Shown in pieces: positions 8,694 through 17,618 of a stretch of 64,000 bases of DNA. The first letter of the stretch is position 1; each line of letters opens with the position of its first letter. The notes beneath the pieces were generated by a model. It saw only the letters and a list, made by a program, of their open reading frames with translations. It ran no database searches and had not been told where the DNA came from. The translations under genes were made by a program, and so were the position numbers. Source of the DNA: Pseudorhodoferax sp965279475 (GTDB taxonomy: Bacteria > Pseudomonadota > Gammaproteobacteria > Burkholderiales > Burkholderiaceae_C); NCBI GenBank assembly GCA_965279475.1, contig CBDIIA010000003.1, positions 2,294,001-2,358,000 on the forward strand. The letters run 5' to 3'.

Positions 8694-9740
8694 TTAAGCC
8701 TTGAACCTGTCCTTGGCCTTGCGCGCGAACTCGTTGGTGTAGGTCTTCGACAGGTCGATCTTGTCGGCCTTGATCGTGGAATCGAAACTGGCGAGCGCCT
8801 TCAGCGCCGTCTTCGTGCCCTCTTCGGCGATCAGGCCGTCGAGCGAGATCGATTCACGCACCTTGTTGAACGAGGCCAGGTACAGGGCGCGGTCGCCCAG
8901 CAGGTAGTTCTCGGGCACGGTCTTGATGATGTCGCCGGGGCCTGCCGTCTGCAGCCACTTGAGTCCGTGGACGATCGCGTTGGCCAGTGCCTGGCAGGTG
9001 TTGGGGTTCTTCTGCACGAACTCGGTCGGCGCGTAGAGGCAGGCCGCCGGCATCAGGCCGCCGAAAACCTCTTGCGTGCCCTTGAGCGTGCGGGTGTCGG
9101 AGATGATCTTGACGTCGCCCTTCTGCTCCAGCATCGTCATCACCGGGTCGGTGTTGCTCATCGCATCGATCTGCCCCGAGCGCAGCGCCGTCAACGCGCC
9201 CGCCGCCGTGCCCACGCCGATGAAACTCACGTCGCTGGCCTTCAGGCCGGCGCGCGACAGTACCAGGTTGGCCACCATGTTGGTCGACGAGCCCGGCGCC
9301 GATACGCCGATCTTCTTGCCCTTCAGATCGGCCACCGTCTTGTAGTCGGCCATGTTGCGCGTCGACACGCCGAAGGCGATCTGCGGCGCCCTGCCCTGCA
9401 GCACGAAGGCCTGCACCGCCTGGTTCTTGCTCTGCAGGTTGATCGTGTGTTCGTAGGCGCCGGAGCAGACATCGGCCGAGCCTCCGACCATGGCTTGCAG
9501 CGCGCGTGCGCCGCCAGCGAAATCGCTGATCTCGATCTCCAGGCCCTCGGCCTTGAAGTAACCCAGCTGCTCCGAGATGGTCAGCGGCAGGTAGTAGAAC
9601 GCCGCCTTGCCGCCGACCGAGATGGCGAGTTTGCTCTTCTCCACCTTGCCCTGCGCGCGCAGCATCGGCACGGCCACGCCAGCGGCCAGCGCGAGCCCGG
9701 CCACAGCGAAACTGCGCCGGCGCAAAAGAGGGTGTGGCAT
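8694..9740 (-). CDS. ABC transporter substrate-binding protein (SsuA/NMT1-THI5-like)
   Basis: 348 residues from the ATG at 9738-9740. The N-terminus PHPLLRRRSFAVAGLALAAG looks like a twin-arginine or Sec signal, with cleavage after LRAQ. The mature part has the NMT1/SsuA-like periplasmic binding fold (LAISVGGKAAFYYLPLTISEQLGYFKAEGLEIE split here across its beginning, and GGARALQAMVGGSADV). This family binds sulfonates, taurine, nitrate or pyrimidine precursors. It is first in an operon with the ATPase and permease downstream on the minus strand. The preceding 118 bases up to recR contain no gene. Confidence 0.84.
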   Translation of the reverse strand: MPHPLLRRRSFAVAGLALAAGVAVPMLRAQGKVEKSKLAISVGGKAAFYYLPLTISEQLGYFKAEGLEIEISDFAGGARALQAMVGGSADVCSGAYEHTINLQSKNQAVQAFVLQGRAPQIAFGVSTRNMADYKTVADLKGKKIGVSAPGSSTNMVANLVLSRAGLKASDVSFIGVGTAAGALTALRSGQIDAMSNTDPVMTMLEQKGDVKIISDTRTLKGTQEVFGGLMPAACLYAPTEFVQKNPNTCQALANAIVHGLKWLQTAGPGDIIKTVPENYLLGDRALYLASFNKVRESISLDGLIAEEGTKTALKALASFDSTIKADKIDLSKTYTNEFARKAKDRFKA

Positions 9741-9858
9741 GTGCTTGGGTCTCGTTCCGGTGGGTGGACCAGAGCATAGCCAGGGCATGCCCCGACAGCA
9801 TCGGGAACATCCCGTGCGGGTTTTCACGTAAGGTGGCGGCGCCCTTGCCGGGCGCGGC

Positions 9859-10449
9859 TCAGCGCCGATCGACCAGCGCGTGCGCGATGGTGCCGAGGTC
9901 GACGTACTCGAGCTCGCTGCCGGCCGGCACGCCACGCGCAAGCCGCGTCACCTGCAGACCGCGGGCCTTGAGTGCGGTCGCGATCACATGGGCCGTCGCC
10001 TCGCCCTCGGCGGTGAAGTTGGTTGCCAGGATGACCTCCTGCACCACGCCGTTGTCGGCCCGCGCGATCAGCTCGTGCAGGCCGATGTCCCTGGGGCCGA
10101 TGCCGTCGAGCGGGCTCAGCCGCCCCATCAACACGAAATAGAGCCCTTTGTAGGCGGACGTGCGCTCCACCGCCGACTGGTCGGCCGGCGTCTCCACCAC
10201 ACACAGCTTGGCCGCATCGCGCCGCGGGTCGCTGCAGGTGCTGCAGATCTCGGTCTCGGTGAAGGTGTGGCAGAGCGTGCAGTGCCGCACCTGCTCTACC
10301 GCCTGCGCCAGCGCCCGCGACAACTGCTGCGCCCCGGGTCGGTCGTGCTGCAGCAGATGGAACGCCATGCGCGACGCCGACTTGGCCCCCACGCCCGGCA
10401 GCTTGCGCAAGCCCTCGATCAAGACCTGGAGGGAGCCCGAATCAGCCAC
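9859..10449 (-). CDS. recR: Recombination protein RecR
   Basis: 196 residues, normal length. RecR works with RecO and RecF to load RecA at single-strand gaps. Visible: the helix-hairpin-helix region LRKLPGVGAKSASRMAFHLL (11-30), a four-cysteine zinc finger C57, C60, C69, C72, and a Toprim domain (LCVVETPADQSAVE ... ILATNFTAEGEATA). It is the last gene of the minus-strand dnaX-ybaB-recR group, the usual order in Proteobacteria, here interrupted by repeat copy C. Confidence 0.95.
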   Translation of the reverse strand: MADSGSLQVLIEGLRKLPGVGAKSASRMAFHLLQHDRPGAQQLSRALAQAVEQVRHCTLCHTFTETEICSTCSDPRRDAAKLCVVETPADQSAVERTSAYKGLYFVLMGRLSPLDGIGPRDIGLHELIARADNGVVQEVILATNFTAEGEATAHVIATALKARGLQVTRLARGVPAGSELEYVDLGTIAHALVDRR

Positions 10450-10486
10450 TCAAGCGTCCACTCGGATGCAGCGGACTGCTTCGCGC

Positions 10487-10583
10487 GAACACCGCGGAAC
10501 TGGCTCCGCCAGGCCGCTGGTGTTGCCCCCTTGCAAAGGGGGAAGGCGAAGCGACACGCAGTGCGCGCAGACTGGGGGATGTC
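10487..10583 (-). repeat. Dispersed intercistronic repeat, copy C
   Basis: About 97 bases read on the minus strand, starting 3 bases after the ybaB stop and ending about 38 bases before recR. It holds the C5TTTGCAAG5 core, then CTGGCGGAGCCAG and GTTCCGCGGTGTTC. Homology with copy B may continue for a further short GCGCGAAG..GTCCG stretch toward recR. Confidence 0.85.
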
Positions 10584-10586
10584 CCA

Positions 10587-10919
10587 TTAGAACGGGAACT
10601 TCATGCCGCCCGGGAGGCCGGGCATGCCGGCGGTCAGCTTGCCCATCTTCTCCTGGCTGGTCTCCTCGGCCTTGCGCACGGCCGCGTTGAATGCCGCGGC
10701 GACCAGGTCTTCGAGCATGTCCTTGTCGTCGGCCAGCAGGCTGGGGTCGATCGTGATGCGCTTGACGTCGTGCTTGCAGGTCATCGTGACCTTGACCAGG
10801 CCGGCGCCGGATTCGCCGGTCACCTCGACGAAGGCGAGTTCGTCCTGCGCCTTCTTCAGGTTGTCCTGCATCGCCTGGGCCTGCTTCATCAGGCCGGCGA
10901 GTTGTCCTTTGTTGAACAT
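10587..10919 (-). CDS. ybaB: Nucleoid-associated protein YbaB/EbfC
   Basis: 110 residues. The family forms small DNA-binding dimers found between dnaX and recR in most Proteobacteria. The N-terminal coiled helix (GQLAGLMKQAQAMQDNLKKA) and the VEVTGESGAGLVKVTMTCKH core are diagnostic. It starts 8 bases after dnaX ends, so both are probably on one transcript. Confidence 0.93.
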   Translation of the reverse strand: MFNKGQLAGLMKQAQAMQDNLKKAQDELAFVEVTGESGAGLVKVTMTCKHDVKRITIDPSLLADDKDMLEDLVAAAFNAAVRKAEETSQEKMGKLTAGMPGLPGGMKFPF

Positions 10920-10927
10920 GGGTTCTC

Positions 10928-12829
10928 CTAGAGTTTGGATTCGATCGGCTTGATGCCGCTGGGAACGATTTTCGCGCCAAAGTCGCGCGCCATCGTCTGG
11001 ACGAAAGAATCGTTGCGGATGATCTCTTCGGCCGCGCGCTGCTTCTCTGCCGCAAAGGCCGCATTGCGGCGCGCGGGGCTGTCGCCCACGATGCCGACCT
11101 CGACGCTCAGCCGGGCCTCGTGGCCGGCGCCGGCCAGCGCCAGCCGCAGCTTCTCGCGGCTGGCCGGCTGGTTCAGCGATTCGCGCTCGACACGCAGCAG
11201 CCAGTGTTCACGGTCGCGCGCGACCAGTTGCGATTGCAGCGCCAGCTCGCGGGCCAGCGCGGTGATGGCTTCGGCCGCCACCAGCTGGGCCACGACCTGG
11301 TGCCAGAAGTCGCCGTCCTCCGTCGCCACGAAACCGGCAGCGGCGGCGCGTGCCGAGGCCGGCAGCGGCTGCGAACGTTCGCCCGGCTCGGGCAGCTCGC
11401 GCACCGCCACGGCCACCACGTCCGATGGCGCCTGGGGTGGCGCGGGCTCCGTTGCCGGCGCGTCGAGGCGCACCGACGGCATCTCGACCACACGCAGGCG
11501 TTCGCCTTCGCCGGCGGGCGGGGCATGCGGTGGGGCGAGCACAGCCGCGGGCTGCGGGCGTGCAGCCACCGCGGCCACGGGTGGCGATGCCGGCGGCCGT
11601 GGCGCCGTGGTCTGCACGGCAGGGACAACAGAAGCGGCGGGGACGGCACGCACCGGCGCCGCCGCTAAGGCGATACCGGCGTCTACGGCGTCAGGCAGAG
11701 TTTTTTTTTCCGTCTCGGCCGGCGCGACCGTGGGTTTGAACGCCAGCAGCCGCAGCAGCACCATCGTCAACGCCGCGTACTCGTCGGGCGCCAGCCCCAG
11801 CTCGGCGCGGCCGTGCAGGCACATGCTGTAGAGCAGTTGGGTCTCGTCGGCAGGCATCGCCGCGGCCAGGCGCGCGGCATCGGCCGCGTCGGGGTCGCCA
11901 TCGGGCGCGGCCATGTCCGGCACCGCCTGCACCACCGCCATGCGTTGCAGCGTCGCGGCCATCTCCTCGAGCGTGGACGCGGCGCTGAGCCCGTGCAGGC
12001 GCAGCTGTTCACAGGTCTCGACGACGGTGCGGCCATCGCCACGCGCCAGCGCATCGATCAGGCGCACGACGTGGCTGCGGTCGACGCTGCCCAGCATCTG
12101 CCGCACGGTGGCCTCCTGCAGCGCGCCGCCGCCGAAGGCGATGGCCTGGTCGGTCAGCGACAGCGCATCGCGCATCGAGCCGCGGGCAGCACGCGCCAGC
12201 AGGCGCAGCGACGGGTCGTCGGCGACCACGCCTTCGGTCTGCAGCACCCGCGCGAGATGCTCGCGCACCGTCTCGGGCGCCATCGGCCGCAGGTTGAACT
12301 GCAGGCAGCGCGACAGCACGGTCACCGGCACCTTCTGCGGGTCGGTCGTGGCCAGCACGAACTTCAGGTATTCGGGCGGTTCCTCGAGCGTCTTCAGCAT
12401 CGCGTTGAAGGCGGTGTTGGTCAGCATGTGCACTTCGTCGATCATGAAGACCTTGAAGCGGCCCTGCACCGGCTTGTAGACCGCCTGCTCCAGCAGCGCC
12501 TGCACTTCGTCGACGCCGCGGTTCGATGCGGCATCGAGTTCGGTGTAGTCGATGAAGCGGCCGGCGTCGATGTCGGTACAGGCCTGGCACACGCCGCAAG
12601 GCTGTGCGGTGATGCCGCCCTCGCCGTCGGCGCCCTGGCAGTTCAGCGACTTGGCGAGGATGCGCGAGACCGTGGTCTTGCCAACGCCGCGGGTCCCGGT
12701 GAACAGATAGGCATGGTGCAGGCGCTGGCTGGTCAGCGCGTTCTCGAGCGCCTGCACGACGTGCTCCTGCCCCACCATTTCGCTGAAAGTCTTGGGACGA
12801 AATTTGCGGGCCAGCACGAGGTAGGACAT
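10928..12829 (-). CDS. dnaX: DNA polymerase III tau subunit (possible tau/gamma frameshift)
   Basis: 633 residues. Clamp-loader ATPase that couples the replicative polymerase to the helicase. Visible: Walker A TGTRGVGKTT (K51), zinc ligands C64, C78, C81, C84, Walker B MIDEVH (130-134), sensor 1 and the SRC arginine-finger motif (SRCLQFNLRP). The middle is a Pro/Ala-rich linker and the end a polymerase-binding tau domain. A run of nine A on the coding strand (11709 to 11701) in codons 374-377 is followed by TGA in the -1 frame (11693-11691) and TAG in the +1 frame (11685-11683). This predicts a gamma-like product of 379 or 381 residues; see findings. The start is the first Met before the conserved YLVLARKFRP. 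Confidence 0.95.
   Translation of the reverse strand: MSYLVLARKFRPKTFSEMVGQEHVVQALENALTSQRLHHAYLFTGTRGVGKTTVSRILAKSLNCQGADGEGGITAQPCGVCQACTDIDAGRFIDYTELDAASNRGVDEVQALLEQAVYKPVQGRFKVFMIDEVHMLTNTAFNAMLKTLEEPPEYLKFVLATTDPQKVPVTVLSRCLQFNLRPMAPETVREHLARVLQTEGVVADDPSLRLLARAARGSMRDALSLTDQAIAFGGGALQEATVRQMLGSVDRSHVVRLIDALARGDGRTVVETCEQLRLHGLSAASTLEEMAATLQRMAVVQAVPDMAAPDGDPDAADAARLAAAMPADETQLLYSMCLHGRAELGLAPDEYAALTMVLLRLLAFKPTVAPAETEKKTLPDAVDAGIALAAAPVRAVPAASVVPAVQTTAPRPPASPPVAAVAARPQPAAVLAPPHAPPAGEGERLRVVEMPSVRLDAPATEPAPPQAPSDVVAVAVRELPEPGERSQPLPASARAAAAGFVATEDGDFWHQVVAQLVAAEAITALARELALQSQLVARDREHWLLRVERESLNQPASREKLRLALAGAGHEARLSVEVGIVGDSPARRNAAFAAEKQRAAEEIIRNDSFVQTMARDFGAKIVPSGIKPIESKL
11701..11709 (-). 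promoter_or_regulatory. A9 slippery run in dnaX (candidate frameshift or slippage site)
   Basis: Nine consecutive A on the coding strand, reading GAA-AAA-AAA-ACT at codons 374-377. A possible stem-loop follows 21 bases downstream (11653-11679: CCGG-TAT-CGCC, loop TTAGC, GGCG-GCG-CCGG). No Shine-Dalgarno-like stimulator is visible just upstream. Confidence 0.55.
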
Positions 12830-12889
12830 GCGGGCATTCTAGAAGCCACGGCAAGGGCCTTTCGTTCGAGGTCCCATCGGACACGAGGT

Positions 12890-12895
12890 TAGAAT
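12890..12895 (+). promoter_or_regulatory. -10 element of the 4.5S RNA promoter
   Basis: TAGAAT, five of six matching TATAAT, ends 6 bases before the mapped 5' end of the 4.5S RNA. The -35 region is poor (TTCGAG at 12865-12870 is the nearest candidate, spacing 19). Confidence 0.5.
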
Positions 12896-12901
12896 CCACC
12901 T

Positions 12902-12997
12902 CGACGGGCCTTCCCGCATGGTGAAGCGGCCAACCGGGTCAGGTGGGGAACCAAGCAGCCCTAACTGTGGAGCCAGTGCCGGGGTCAAGGCTCGTCA
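12902..12997 (+). ncRNA. ffs: 4.5S RNA of the signal recognition particle (small bacterial SRP RNA)
   Basis: The RNA scaffold for Ffh in co-translational membrane targeting. The conserved apical part is present: CCGGGTCAGGTGGGGAACC followed by AAGCAGCCCTAA (12934-12964). The ends pair over ten positions: GACGGGCCTT (12903-12912) with AAGGCTCGTC (12987-12996), including one G-U pair. The size of about 96 bases is normal for the short bacterial form. It is divergent from dnaX. The next 210 bases up to the histidine kinase gene hold no gene I can support. Confidence 0.9.
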
Positions 12998-13210
12998 ACC
13001 CCCTTCTCATCGTTCGCCGCGCAAGAAGCTCTTGTGCCGCTGCGGCGTGCGCGTCCTCCGACGCAGACAGTTCGTGTAGGCCACTCCCTACGCAGCGCGG
13101 ATCGCGTCCCGCATCTGCCTCTCGTCAGCCAGATTCGTCCCCCAATTGTGCGGGTGTGCGTAGTTCACCTATGGCACGGGATGCAAGGGATGCCCACATA
13201 ATGTTCATAG

Positions 13211-16200
13211 ATGGCTGCAAATCCAACAGCTCTCCTGGCCCGATTCGTACTGCGGCGTGAATGGCTGCTGTTGTTGGCCGTCTTCGCGACATTGGGCGGA
13301 CTGATGGCTTACGCGCTGGTCAGCGAGTACCAGCGCGTCGAATCCTCCGAGCAGATCCGGCTGCAGACCCAGGCCCAGGTCATCGACGACAACATCGCGC
13401 GGCAGCTGGACGGCATCGACAAGGCCTTGAAGGCGGTGCTGCAAGCGGCGGCCGGATGGCAGGCGCCCGTTGACCGCGCCGGCAACCCGCAGCTGATCGC
13501 CCTGTCGGACGCGATGCCCGGTGTCCGCACGCTGGCGCTGCTGGACGCCCAGGGCACGGTGCGTGCGTCAAGCCGGCCGGAGCTGCTGGGCAACAACTTC
13601 GGCCAGCGCGACTACTTCGTGCGCCCCCGCAGCCTGGGCCGTGACAACGCGCTGTCCATCTCGGCGCCGTTCCGCTCGACGCTGGGCACGTTCGTCATCA
13701 ACGTGGTGCACATCGCCCTGGACGAGGACGGCCGCCTGCGCTGGCTGGTCTCCGCGACGCTGGACCCTGAATACTTCGGCGGGCTGCTCGGCTCGGTCGC
13801 CTATGCGGGCGACATGTGGGCGACGGTGATCCACGGCGACGGTGTGCCTTTCCTCATCATTCCGCCGGCGGCCGGGGGCGCGCTGTCCGACCTGACGTCG
13901 CCGATGTCCTTCCTGAGCCAGCACCTGGCCAGCGGCAAGACGGCCAACCTGCTGATCGACCGGTCCGGCGCCGCGTCGGACGAACGCCTGGTGGCCGTGC
14001 GTTCGGTGCAGCCGGCGGCGCTGCGCATGGACCGCCCGCTGATCGTCGCGGTCGGCCGCTCGGTCGCCGGCATGCACGCGCAGCTGTGGCAGCAGGGGCG
14101 CGACTACGCGCTGCTGTTCGCCGCCTTGCTGGTCACGGGCTGCCTGAGCCTGTGGACGGTGCAGCGCCGCCGTGGGCAGGTCGAACGGTTGCAGGCGGCA
14201 AACGAGGCGGCCCGGCGGGAAAGCGAAGAACGCATCGCGATGGCACTGCGCGGCGCCGACCTCGGCCTATGGGACTGGAACCTGCTGACCGGTGAGCGCA
14301 CGCTCGACGAGCGGGGCTGTGCGATGGTCGGTTTCTCGCAGGGCGAACTGCAGGCACTGGGCCGCCACTGGCACCGCGGCATCCACCCCGACGACTGGCC
14401 CCGGGTGAAGGCGCTGGCCACGGCCCATCTGCGCGGCGAGACATCGCTGTACGAGGCCGAGTACCGCGTGCGCCACCGCAGCGGCCACTGGGTCTGGCTG
14501 CTCAGCCGCGGCAACGTGGTTGAACGCGATCCGGCCGGCAAACCGCTGCGCATGACCGGCACCCACATGGACGTGACCGAACGCCGCCGCGCCGCCGCGC
14601 TGATCGAGACCCGCGACGCCGAGCTGCGCGATTTCAAGCACATGCTCGATGAGACGCTCGACTGCGTGTTCATCCTCGACGCGCAATCGCTGCGCTTCAC
14701 CTACGTCAACGAGGGTGCGATCCGCCTGATCGGCTATTCCGAGGAAGAGCTGCTGCAGATGACCCCACCCGACCTGCTGTGGGACACGACGCCCGCCCAG
14801 TACCGCGAGCGCACGCGGCCGCTGGTGGAAGGCAAGCAACCCTCGCAGCTGATCGAGACCACCCACCGGCACAAGGACGGCCATGCCGTCCCGGTCGAGG
14901 TGTTCATCCAGTACATCGCGTCGAACGAGGGGCCGCCGCGTTTCCTGGCGGTGGTGCGCGACATCACCGCGCGGCGCGCCGAGATGGCACTGAAGCTGAG
15001 CGAGATGCGCTTTCGCATGCTGATCGAACGCGCGCCGGTGGCGGTGGCCATCCTGCGCGACGAAGTCTTCGACTACACCAACCAGCACTACCTGGCGATG
15101 CACGGTTACCAGCCGACAGATGCCCTGGCCGGCCAGCCATGGCGCAAGGCCTTTGCGCAGGAGAGCCGCGCCGCGCTCGTACCCGACGCGACCACCCGCG
15201 GCGCCGACAACATGCTCGGCGATGCGACCGAGATGGTCAGCGTGCGCAAGGACGGCTCGCCGCTGGCCGTGCTGGTGGCCAGCGCGGCGGTCGAGCTGTC
15301 GGACGGCCCGGCGACCATCGTGTTCCTGCAGGACATCTCGGCGCTCAAGCGCGCCGAAGGCCTGCTGGTGCAGGCGCGCGACGCGGCTGAGCAGGCCAAC
15401 CGCGCCAAGGCCGAATTCGTGGCCAACATGAGCCACGAAGTGCGCACGCCGTTGAACGCCATCCTCGGGCTGGCCTATCTGCTCGAACGCGGCAGCCTCG
15501 CGGGCGAGCCGCTGGATCTGGTACGCAAGATCCACCTCGCCGGCCGCACGCTGCTGGGCATCATCAACCACATCCTCGACATCTCGAAGATCGAGGCCGG
15601 GCGGCTGGAGGTCGAGCATTCTCCGTTCCGCCTGAGCGATGTGATCGACAGCATCGCCACCATCATGAGCATCAACGCTGGCGACAAGGCGCTGGAACTG
15701 GTGATTGGCCCGCCGCCGCCCGGCACCGGCCATCTGGTCGGCGATGCACTGCGGCTCGAGCAAGTGCTGGTCAACCTGACGGGCAACGCGATCAAGTTCA
15801 CCGAGCGCGGCAAGGTCGCGCTGCACACCAGCCTGGTGCGCCGCGATGCGGAGCAGGCCACGCTGCGCTTCTCGGTCACCGACACCGGCATCGGCATCCC
15901 GGCCGACAAGATCGACGACGTGTTCTCGGCCTTCACGCAGGCCGACACCTCGACCACGCGCCGCTACGGCGGCACCGGCCTGGGCCTCACGATCTGCCGC
16001 CAACTGGTGAAGCTGATGGGCGGCGAGATCGGCGTGCGCAGCGAGCCGGGCCACGGCAGCGAATTCTGGTTCACCATCCCGTTCCAGTTGGCGCCGCCCT
16101 CGCAGTTCTCCTCGCCGGCGATGCTCGCTGTCGATGCGCTGGTCGCCGACGACAGCGTGATCGGCCGCGAGGCGGTGGTCGCCACCGCGCAGGCGCTGGG

Positions 16201-17605
16201 CTGGCAGATCGATGCGGTCGACTCGGGCCAGGCCGCCGTTGACGCGATCCGCGCGCGCGCGGCCGCCGGTGCTCTGCCCCAGGTGGTGGTCCTCGACTGG
16301 AAGATGCCCGGCATGGACGGCCTGGCGGCCGCGCGCGCGATCCGCGAATCGCTGTCGGTGGCCGACTGTCCGATCGTCATCATGGCCACCGCCTATTCGC
16401 GGGCACGGCTGATGGAAGAGCCGGGCCTCGATGTGCTCGACGCCGTGCTCGACAAACCCGTGACCAGCTCCAAGCTGTACGACGCGGTGGTCGAGGCGCA
16501 ACGCCGGCGCAGCCTGGCGGCCGGGCAACCCCAGGCGCCGAAGACCGCGCAGGAAGAGCGCCGGCTCGAAGGCCTGCGCATCCTGGTGGTGGACGACAGC
16601 GAGATCAACCGCGAAGTCGCACAGCGCATCCTCGAGAGCCACGGCGCGCGGGTCGCGCTGGCCGACGACGGCCAGCAGGCGCTCGACTGGCTGAAGTTCC
16701 ATGCGCGTGAAGTCGACATCGTGCTGATGGACGTGCAGATGCCGGTGATGGACGGCATCACCGCCACCCGCGAGATCCGCCGCAACCCGGCGTTTGCCGA
16801 TCTGCCCATCGTGGCCTTGACCGCAGGCGCGTTCAAGAACCAGCAGGACGCCGCCTGGCAGGCCGGCATGAACGAATTCATCAGCAAGCCGTTCGACGTG
16901 GCCAACGCCGTCGCGCTGATCCGCCGGCTGACCCACCGCCACCAGGCGATCGTGCAGGCCGCGCGCGAAGGAAGCACGGCACCGACGCGGCCCGATGCCA
17001 CCGGCGGCGGTGGCCTGCCCGGCATCGACGTGGCCCAGGGCATGCTGATCTGGAACGACGAGCAGGTGTACGCCCGCTTCCTGCGCAAGTTCGTCGACGA
17101 CCACGCGGACTCGGCGCAGCAGATCGTGCGCGCGCTGGCCGCAGGTGACCAGGCCGCTGCAGCTGCGCTCGCCCACAAGCTGCGCGGCGTGGCCGCCCAC
17201 ATGGCGCTGACCGATACCGCGCAGCTGGCAGGCGAGATCGAACGGCTGCTGACCGAAGGCATCGACGCCACCAGCCTGCTCGACCGGCTGCAGCAGGCAC
17301 TGGCGACCGTGGTCGACTCGATCGGCCAGCTCGCGCCCGCGGCCGGTGGCGGCGCCGGCCTGGCGCTGGCGGCGGCGCGCCCGCACGACGACGCAGCGTT
17401 GCCGTCGCTGCTTGGCGAGCTGCTGCAGGCGCTGGACCACGACGACCCGTCGCATGCCGAGCCGATCCTGGCCCGGCTGGGCACGATGCTGCCGGCCAGC
17501 GACCGCGAAGCCATCCAGCGCTGCCTCGACGATTTCGATTTCCGCATGGCCGAGGCCGTGGTGCGCCGCCTCGCCGAACAGGCCGCTCCGGCCGAGCACC
17601 CCTGA
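13211..17605 (+). CDS. Hybrid sensor histidine kinase (dCache-PAS-PAS-PAS-HisKA-HATPase-REC-REC-HPt)
   Basis: 1464 residues. A first membrane helix (about 16-36) and a second (about 300-317) flank a periplasmic Cache-type sensor. Three PAS/PAC blocks follow (about 350-465, 475-595, 600-715). The HisKA box is FVANMSHEVRTPLNAILGLA; ATPase motifs are GNAIKF (N box), DTGIGIP (G1) and GGTGLGL (G2). Two receiver domains carry VLDWKMPGMDG and LMDVQMPVMDG, and a C-terminal HPt has AHKLRGVAAHMA. All phosphorelay residues look intact. The HD-GYP regulator gene starts 13 bases downstream, so the likely output is c-di-GMP turnover. The ligand is unknown. Confidence 0.9.
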   Translation: MAANPTALLARFVLRREWLLLLAVFATLGGLMAYALVSEYQRVESSEQIRLQTQAQVIDDNIARQLDGIDKALKAVLQAAAGWQAPVDRAGNPQLIALSDAMPGVRTLALLDAQGTVRASSRPELLGNNFGQRDYFVRPRSLGRDNALSISAPFRSTLGTFVINVVHIALDEDGRLRWLVSATLDPEYFGGLLGSVAYAGDMWATVIHGDGVPFLIIPPAAGGALSDLTSPMSFLSQHLASGKTANLLIDRSGAASDERLVAVRSVQPAALRMDRPLIVAVGRSVAGMHAQLWQQGRDYALLFAALLVTGCLSLWTVQRRRGQVERLQAANEAARRESEERIAMALRGADLGLWDWNLLTGERTLDERGCAMVGFSQGELQALGRHWHRGIHPDDWPRVKALATAHLRGETSLYEAEYRVRHRSGHWVWLLSRGNVVERDPAGKPLRMTGTHMDVTERRRAAALIETRDAELRDFKHMLDETLDCVFILDAQSLRFTYVNEGAIRLIGYSEEELLQMTPPDLLWDTTPAQYRERTRPLVEGKQPSQLIETTHRHKDGHAVPVEVFIQYIASNEGPPRFLAVVRDITARRAEMALKLSEMRFRMLIERAPVAVAILRDEVFDYTNQHYLAMHGYQPTDALAGQPWRKAFAQESRAALVPDATTRGADNMLGDATEMVSVRKDGSPLAVLVASAAVELSDGPATIVFLQDISALKRAEGLLVQARDAAEQANRAKAEFVANMSHEVRTPLNAILGLAYLLERGSLAGEPLDLVRKIHLAGRTLLGIINHILDISKIEAGRLEVEHSPFRLSDVIDSIATIMSINAGDKALELVIGPPPPGTGHLVGDALRLEQVLVNLTGNAIKFTERGKVALHTSLVRRDAEQATLRFSVTDTGIGIPADKIDDVFSAFTQADTSTTRRYGGTGLGLTICRQLVKLMGGEIGVRSEPGHGSEFWFTIPFQLAPPSQFSSPAMLAVDALVADDSVIGREAVVATAQALGWQIDAVDSGQAAVDAIRARAAAGALPQVVVLDWKMPGMDGLAAARAIRESLSVADCPIVIMATAYSRARLMEEPGLDVLDAVLDKPVTSSKLYDAVVEAQRRRSLAAGQPQAPKTAQEERRLEGLRILVVDDSEINREVAQRILESHGARVALADDGQQALDWLKFHAREVDIVLMDVQMPVMDGITATREIRRNPAFADLPIVALTAGAFKNQQDAAWQAGMNEFISKPFDVANAVALIRRLTHRHQAIVQAAREGSTAPTRPDATGGGGLPGIDVAQGMLIWNDEQVYARFLRKFVDDHADSAQQIVRALAAGDQAAAAALAHKLRGVAAHMALTDTAQLAGEIERLLTEGIDATSLLDRLQQALATVVDSIGQLAPAAGGGAGLALAAARPHDDAALPSLLGELLQALDHDDPSHAEPILARLGTMLPASDREAIQRCLDDFDFRMAEAVVRRLAEQAAPAEHP

Positions 17606-17618
17606 CCGGAGCACGCCG

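Noticed and set aside
12998..13210. Small gene or second RNA between ffs and the histidine kinase
   Set aside because: No conserved motif, tRNA-like fold or convincing start; a short open frame over the 4.5S RNA is not coding.
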